DNA of 64,000 nt from Uloborus plumipes (taxonomy: Eukaryota; Arthropoda; Arachnida; Araneae; Uloboridae). Within the stretch, counting starts at the first letter, position 1, and the number at the start of each line of letters is the position of its first letter. The translations under genes were made by a program, and so were the position numbers. Below are positions 57,221-64,000 of this stretch, one piece after another. The notes under the pieces are model-generated. The model was not told the origin of the DNA and searched no databases. It saw nothing but the letters and a program-made list of their open reading frames with translations. Location: assembly GCA_038373865.1 (NCBI GenBank), contig JAXGGA010001043.1, forward strand, positions 62,001 to 126,000. Direction: 5' to 3'.

Positions 57221-59690
57221 ATTACATTATTAGATAATCCAATACTGCATAGGTGGCCTTGCAGAAAGTCATCTCCAGTTAAAATCCTAAATTTAGCAGC
57301 AAAAATAGAGAGAGGGCTCAAAGAGCAATAATGTACTTCAAGTTTTGCCCTTACCAACCTCAGCATAATTTTTTCAAAAAGATTTCCGCATTACATTTTC
57401 AAAAGTGCTGCAGATTTGTTAATAGGACAGTGAAAAGTTTGTCTGCTGCATACTACATCCAGCTTTTTCATTGCCTGGGATATTGCAGTGACTGGGAATC
57501 TATTGAAGAACAATATTCCTGCCAATGGAAACTGCTTGGTCAAAAAGGGTTTTAATTTCTTCAAATTGACAGGTATCACTTATAAAATGAGAAGTTTAGG
57601 CTAAAGCTGCTGACTGGGAATCTATAAAGAGAGCAGGGTACTTACATATTAATGAAACTGCAGTACAGATTTGGTGTTTATAGATAACTGCCTGTGCATG
57701 CAAACAGCAACAGCCCCCTCCTCTCCAAAAAAAAACAGGCCGAAAAATCAACAAATCTGTTTTAACTGCCAAATCTGTAGTTGCAGTGGAGTTAAATACG
57801 TAACTACTAAAAGCAGCATTCGTATGAGGTGTACGTATTTCCAGAAGTTTAAGAACAGCTCACCTGATGCGTCATTCTCATCATCAAAATTTGTGGCATT
57901 TAAGATTTAAACCCGCAGGATAAGGCTCCTCAAAAAATCCCTCACAATGGAGACCAGCTTCAGTAGCAATCCCATCTCAGAACCCAACTGTATAAATGTG
58001 AATCCATTTAGTTCTTGGGTAGTTTTCAGCAATAATCTCCAAGGAATAGGCCATAAGACCCTCAGGACAGCATTACATTTCTTTACAGGAGTACCAATAA
58101 TGAGGGGAAAGATGGGATCTTATTAGGAGAAAGTCTATTAATTAAAGGGTAGTAAGAATTCAGAGTTACTAAGTTGAATTCATTAAAAGTTCACAAGCCT
58201 TTGACAGAATGGGAAATAGACGTTTTCATTCTTAAATTAGAAGGGGCCTAATTCTGGCATGGCAAGTGCTTTGCATTTTTCGCGGAGCTTCAGAAGTTGC
58301 TTTCCCCTTTTTAGCTTCAAAGGTTCAATATTAGTTTGAATCTCCATTGCAGTAAACAGAAAATTATTTGTAAAGTAGTATTAAACAGAAAACAAAATTA
58401 CCTTTTCTTAGAGTTTGTATTCACCAAAGCATTATTCGTATGGATAGTATAACATTGACATTTTAAAGAAAGCTTTGTTTCAAAAATACAATTTTGCGCT
58501 CCGCTATTACCCAAAATGTAAACAATAACAAAATAGCCGGTGTTGCCAATCTGAAATAACAGCAAAGGAAATTTCTCGTATCAACAACCGTCAAGCTTGT
58601 TTGTGTATCGTCTGCTTCGCAACGTGTTTTCATGGACTGTACTTTTTTCATGCATTTCAATCTGAATTCGTAATTGATACTTTTCAAAGTCTGTGTAATT
58701 TATATATGTTTCCCTTTTCATTCACGAAGAGTGAATTATGCTAGATTATGCTTTTACTTGGTTTCACTAAAGCTTATTGAACCTTTGATGAATGTGTTGA
58801 AAATGCGCCTAATTTGTAACTTTAACAACTTTAAGCTTTTAGTCAAAAATATAGTATACTACACTGTTTTTTACAACTTATTGCTTAGTTATTCTGCTTT
58901 TCGTTCCCTAGCTTTACCTAGAAATACCTGGTAATAAGCATAGTATGTTCATTTCTAAAATTTTTTAAAAAAGTAATAATGAATTAAAATTTTTATGACC
59001 ACTAGTTTTGCATATTCAGCGAAATTTACTGAAGCAAGCTTATTTGGACCCTCTTTTTAGCATATTTTGCTCTTCAAATTAGCAATAAAGAAAGTAGTTT
59101 GATGGATACTGAGCTGAACGTGCATTAGTTAAATTCCACAACAACATAGTGTGTACAAATTCATTAAGATTCTAATTTACACAATTTTTATGGAATAAGG
59201 TTCATCATATTCTTAGTTTTTAGAAGTTTTATTCCTGAAAATTATTTTTAACGAACTGGCAGCAAAGCTTTATTTGAAAGATCTGTTTAAATGCACTGCA
59301 AAAAGAATCAATTTTGTATCATGTACAATTTTATTTATTTTTACATAAAATCCTTGAAAGACGAGGGATAATGCATGCCTGCATTCACTCTCTTCCCAGA
59401 TACATTTACTGCTGATCTGTGCATTGCTCCATAATTGTTGTTTGCTCTTAATATGAAACATTTGGTTGACTTCAAAATGTGCTGATAAATTATTTAAAAA
59501 GTTCACTTCCGCTTTCATACATAAATGATTGGAAAGGAAAGGCATTATCTTACAAAAAATTTTATCCATCCACTGTACTCTAGTTTTTCATACTTTCACA
59601 TCATTTTGAATTGCATGCAGAGATAGAGATACCTTATGGTTGTATCTAACTATTGTCATTCATGGTATTTTTCATAATAAATGACGGGTA
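57221..59690. other. Upstream of KAT2, no gene recognised
   Basis: Aside from the CpG patch at 58450-58690, no exon could be supported. The 99-codon minus ORF at 59270-59569 matches no family I know. CTGACTGGGAATCTAT-like words recur at 57487 and 57608, suggesting an old local duplication. Confidence 0.5.
58450..58690 (-). promoter_or_regulatory. Possible KAT2 promoter or untranslated first exon
   Basis: About 200 bases with clearly more CpG than their surroundings (ACGTTGCGAAGCAGACG and AGCGGAGCGC on the minus strand) lie 5 kb upstream of the first KAT2 coding exon. No TATA box or secure donor was identified. Proposed only from base composition and position. Confidence 0.2.
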
Positions 59691-60421
59691 TGGTGGAACC
59701 TCGGTTACTCGACGCACCTCGGGATCAACAAAATATGTTGAATTAAGTGAGTGTCAACTTACTGAAGTTTCATAATTTCAACTATTGTGGTGTTTTCTGT
59801 ACCACTTATTTACTAGAACGTTGTAAAAATTAATTTCAGTAAATGATGTTTCCTTTCTCTTTTTTTCTGTCTTATTTTTCATTTAAAAAGAGCATAACAA
59901 AATAAATAGGACAATTTGAATTACTTGTTAAGAATAAATACATGATTTTTGAAAACAGATAAGACCTTGTCAATCAGGGCTCTTGAAGAAAAAAGCCCAG
60001 CTCATAGTTGAAAAACATGTATTTTGCTGCCTCTCTTCTCTTCTGAATTGTCCTGTGTGTGTGAATACATTTCTCCAACCCCTTCCTAGCCCTAAGACTG
60101 CACCAACAGCACAAAGTGTGATTGTCTCATCATAGTACTAGCGGGGATTCTAAAACAGAGGTCTTTTTGGAAAACAATGAATTGACTTATCCATAAACCG
60201 TAAAATTCTCAGAAATGGTCAAAATTGGAAAAGGTATTAGTAGCAAAATGTGGACTAAATTATCAAGTGGATGTTGACTTATAGAGGCTCCTGTCAATGT
60301 GTGTCGAGTCAACTAGATTTGTGAACATTGATTTTAACACTGCACCAACCATTGGAAAAACTCATTTTGGCTTACTGAGGTTGTCGAGTTATCCACATGC
60401 CTAGTTTCTGGAGTTCTACTG
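59691..60421. mobile_element. Tigger-like non-autonomous element, copy B
   Basis: It begins TGGTGGAACCTCGGTTACTC after TA and ends TTTCTGGAGTTCTACTG before TA. It corresponds along its length to copy A minus that copy's nested insertion. No ORF. Confidence 0.65.
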
Positions 60422-60639
60422 TATATCACAACATATATCAATTGATATATATCAGTGAACCCTGATGCTTACTTCTGGAGTTATCATGATACCTAGATTT
60501 AAATTCTGTTATTTTTATTGTTGTTTCTGAAATCACTCGTGTACCCTAGCCCAAGTAGACACGGGTACCCGATTTAAAAAAGAATATGTACGGCTTCCGT
60601 TTTTGCAAGCACCATTAATGTGGAAAGTAATATTTTAGC

Positions 60640-60815
60640 TCAACACACATGCCATAAGACATTATAGGGCAGGCAGCCATTCATAACACAGTCATTCACA
60701 CAGAGGAAGGACAAGGATAGGAGAGAGTGAAAGTACATCCATGTCTGAGTCGGGGTTCGAACCTGAGGCCACCGCATCAGTCCGACTCCTTTGACCACTT
60801 GAAAATGTGGCCGGC
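60640..60815 (-). mobile_element. Third tRNA-derived SINE, minus strand
   Basis: On the minus strand AGTGGTCAAAGGAGTCGGAC is followed by GGTTCGAACCCCG (a perfect B box), then a body with CTCTCTCCTATCCTTGTCC. No stable cloverleaf or intact acceptor stem was seen, so a SINE rather than a tRNA gene. Confidence 0.6.
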
Positions 60816-61223
60816 AGATTTAAATGCTTATTTCTAACTCTGCTCTTCTCGCTAGGAAGTTCCAAACGATAGTTCCAAAATCAACTTTCATATTGCAAAA
60901 GGGTAAAAAGACGTTTCATATTTTCAGAAAAAGTAACATTGCTTGATTATTTGTTTTTTATTTGTACCAAATATTAATGCCTTTTCTTTGATTTGTTGTA
61001 GAAGGAATTTTGGAAGTTGATTTAAGTGATGTCTGCCCCAGAAGAAAACATGAATAATGAAAAGCAAAACATTTATAAACCAAGTAAAAAATTTACATAT
61101 TATATAAATATTTTTATAGTTTTCAAATGAAATCTTAAGGAAAATCATTTTCTAATGTTATTTTCACTTTTTTTTTTTTTTTTTTCCGAAACAAATCTTT
61201 GAAATTTTGTTTTTAAACCTAAC

Positions 61224-63215
61224 CATGGGCGCCCATAAGGGGGGGCAAGGGGGGCTCGAGCCCCCCCTTGGAAATTAATACTTTTCTGCTTTTAGTACTA
61301 TTTATTCAGAAAAAATTTAAAACTTTTTTTCTTCACCCATTAATGAATGAGTTATCAAAAATGCCAAATTGTAATGACTCTAATCTGCATTGAAATCGCT
61401 TTCAGAATTATAGCATTGTGTCTCTTCCTACATTCTTCAATAGAAAAAGAAAGGCAGATTCATGGATGAACCGGCGCCGAATATGCATAGGAAACTACCC
61501 CATGTCTGCGAACAAGCTGTTGGATCATTCCATTTTAAATCAACAAATTTTTAAAAAAGTTGTTGCATCATTATTTTTGATTTTGATGAAAATTTCCCAG
61601 ACCTGAAGAAAATATATATTTTATTAAAAAATATACCGTTTGACATATAGGCCATTTTTGTTGTTGGCAACAGCAAAAATGGGGCATTTATGATACTTAG
61701 TCTTATGAATTATAACTTTTTTCTATCAAAGATTTTGAGCTCAAACATAGCTAATTGAAACCTAAGAAAGAGAGCTTTTTATATATCAAGAAATTTCAGA
61801 TTAAAAAAAATATTTTTCAAGGTCAAAGTTTGATGAAAATCTCATTTTTTACTACTTTTCAAAATTAAAAAACCCATGAAAGGTTTAGAATAACAAGCCC
61901 TATTTTGATATCATATATTCATATGCGTGGTTACTTATAAAACAAAAAAATTAGCTTGTTACTCTGCCCATTTTATGAGACATGCCCCCTAAAGTTGTAA
62001 ATTTTCAAAAAAATTTTCAACGCTAAAAAAAAATGCATGTGAGGGTAAGGTAAAAATCATTTTATTGGTGGAATCTTAAGTACTTTTTACATTAAAAAAA
62101 TGTAACAAAAGTTGCTTTGTTATTCAAAGGCGCTTGGCAGCTATGGATATCTGAATTTTCATGTAATTGCACTGAAGCAACACTATTATTTTTGTAATCA
62201 ATCTCAGATTTTAGTGAAATTTAATTGTATTCTTAATTGCTAGTTTTTAATTATAGAAATGACAAAGAAGTGTATATAACATATTTACTCTTTTATAAGA
62301 TAATTTAAAAAATTTATCGTCTAAATCTCTTAACGCTCTTTTGTAGAACTATTTTCTTTAGTGTTTCGTCTCACAGAGAAGAGTTGATCAATGTTCGCTC
62401 ATCACAAGTGTGATATTGTGACCTCTTCCTTGTGCACACCATAGTTCTTATGCAGTCAAGATTTTCAAAATGTCTTGCAACTGAATCCAAGTTTAGTCAT
62501 CCTCACTTGATTTTCTTACATGACGTTCCTGGCCCTTTCGGATGAAAATAATTTATTCTGTATTGTTCTTCAAGATTGACTACTTTTACTTGCAACACTT
62601 CTCCTAGCCACCAGTCACTATCATACACACGGCAAACATAATCTGACAATTTTGGTCGGATTCTTGTTTTTGATTCTTGTTTTTTGTGCAGCAGTTGCGT
62701 TTCAATATATGATAAAAAAATATGGCTTGTTATTCTGAACCCTTCATGGGTTTTTTAATATTCAAAAGTAGTAAAAAATGAGATTTTAGTAGCAAACTTT
62801 GACCTTGAAAAAAAAAAATTTTTTTAAATATGAAATTTATTGATATCCAATATGAAAAGAGCTTTCTTAGCTTTCCAATGAACTATGTTTGAGATCAAAA
62901 TTTTTGATAGAAAAAAATTATAGTTTACAAGACAAAGCATCAAAATGCCCAATTTTCCTGTTGCCAACAACAAAAACGGATTATACATATCAAAGGGTAA
63001 ATTCAAAAAAAAAAGTATATATTTTTGAGGTCTAGGAACTAAAAAGAATGCATATGCAAATTTCTATCAAAATCAAAAATGGTGATGCACCCCCCCCCCC
63101 CCCATTGGTCGATTTAAAATGGAATGATCCTATATATATATATATATCTTTTAACTGTAAACTATGAAGAAAATATGTGAGCCCCCCCTTAAAATTTCGT
63201 ATATGGGCGCCCATG
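61224..63215. mobile_element. Long-armed inverted-repeat element with perfect 8-bp TSD
   Basis: AACCTAAC lies at 61216-61223 and 63216-63223. Ends CATGGGCGCCCAT in inverted orientation. Inside, arms of about 400 bp (61521-61903 and 62724-63128) are inverted copies (GGATCATTCCATTTTAAATC, TTTTTGTTGTTGGCAAC). The centre is about 800 bp. No transposase. The TSD length suits hAT-like mobilisation. Confidence 0.88.
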
Positions 63216-63300
63216 AACCTAACCTAAAACAATGTTTGTACACAAAGTTTTTTTTAGCTTTTCTCAACAGTTGTCTGCTCTAAAATTCCAAATAGCTATA

Positions 63301-64000
63301 ACAGGGTTCGTACGCTCCTTACAAACTCCTTATAAACTCCTGCTTTTTAATTAGAGAAAATAAGGGCCCTTAAAACTCCTGAATGTCACCATTATCTCCT
63401 TACAAACTCCTTATTTTTTCATTCTGTTAATACACGTTTTTTTTTCTGCTAAGTGTTTTCTTCTGCCACAGATCTCAGGGGTGATTGTGTTCGAGTATTT
63501 TACCTGAATTCCGGTATTTTTTCGTGTGTTTTTTTTTTTTTTTTTTTGTTTACTTTGCTATGCTAAGGGGCAAATAAGTAAAATGTCTTTTTATTTCTAT
63601 TAAAATCGAGAATTAAAAATTTTCAAGCGAAATTCTGGGTTCCTTATTAGTCAAAAAATTTAAATTGAAATCATTGATTTAATTAAAATTTTATCTCGAC
63701 TACGTTGATTGATATTGATATGTGTTTATCATAGAGCTTTAAAATTTAAATTATGACACATTTATTTTAATAAATCCTTTGATATATCGTTTTTTCCCTT
63801 TTGTTTGTTCAACGCATTCATAATGAAAATCGCGATCTCTTTGCATCCGCCGTTGAAATAGGAATTTTTGCATTTATGATGTTCACTATACTCTGTCAAG
63901 AGGTAAATAACTAAAATTTCATTTTATTTATTTATTTATTTTTTTCTGTTTAAAGCATTAAGTTAAAATGTTTTAAACGAAATTCTGTGCTCTTTAAAAG
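63301..64000. mobile_element. Possible hAT left end running off the window
   Basis: CAGGGTTCGTACGCTCC at 63304 is a typical hAT terminus, followed by six CTCCTTA(C/T)AAACTCC-type short repeats. The other end would lie past base 64000, so the call rests on one end only. Confidence 0.35.

Noticed and set aside
59270..59569. 99-codon minus-strand ORF
   Set aside because: Composition is plausible, but there is no recognised motif and no matching splice sites or neighbours. Long ORFs occur by chance here.
60750..60815. Possible tRNA gene (perfect B box)
   Set aside because: No paired acceptor stem or intact anticodon arm, and a SINE-like body follows. Treated as a SINE.

Overview
The window is AT-rich, intron-rich, repeat-dense metazoan nuclear DNA. 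Nothing prokaryotic (no operons, no Shine-Dalgarno-led ORFs) is visible. Almost all long ORFs are chance or transposon-derived, and the real genes show up as short exons with GT/AG borders whose phases fit. The gene types, the intron lengths and the DNA transposons (Tc1, hAT, Merlin, pogo-like and piggyBac-like MITEs, tRNA-derived SINEs) suggest an arthropod, perhaps an arachnid. That placement is inference.

Three host genes can be read. (1) Minus strand, 656-8591, open at the left edge: LAMTOR3 (MP1), the Ragulator/MAPK scaffold subunit. Three exons are seen, the 3' exon(s) lie outside the window, and a possible 5' exon lies near 12.43-12.66 kb. (2) Plus strand, about 17.2-29.1 kb: a four-exon EGF-repeat protein. 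It opens with a Cripto-like 'CCxNGGTC' EGF, then has a calcium-binding EGF, a third EGF, and a fourth EGF cut off by the stop codon. (3) Minus strand, 30.9-53.7 kb: a complete GCN5/PCAF-type histone acetyltransferase (KAT2) in 18 coding exons. All phases agree and the product is 755 codons, with a PCAF N-terminal region, a HAT domain and a bromodomain. The EGF gene and KAT2 converge, with their 3' ends about 1.8 kb apart.

The rest is introns and intergenic DNA filled with transposons, many dated and bounded by clean target-site duplications (TSDs). hAT-type elements with 8-bp TSDs lie at 6269-8275, 10053-12156, 18781-20859, 53752-55479 and 61224-63215, and small hAT MITEs at 44392-44561 and 45041-45243. 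A near-intact Tc1 element with perfect 46-bp terminal inverted repeats (TIRs) and one in-frame stop lies in a KAT2 intron (47705-49042). A decayed Merlin transposase lies just upstream of KAT2. A 3.3-kb inverted repeat with ~0.95-kb arms lies in the large EGF-gene intron (22526-25837). Several elements are nested two or three deep.

No dedicated new defence or metabolic system is visible. The most unusual signals are the Cripto-like EGF protein, the divergent KAT2, the large inverted repeat and the nested foldback-type elements. Exon borders were read by eye from splice consensus and reading frame, so individual borders may be off by a few bases.
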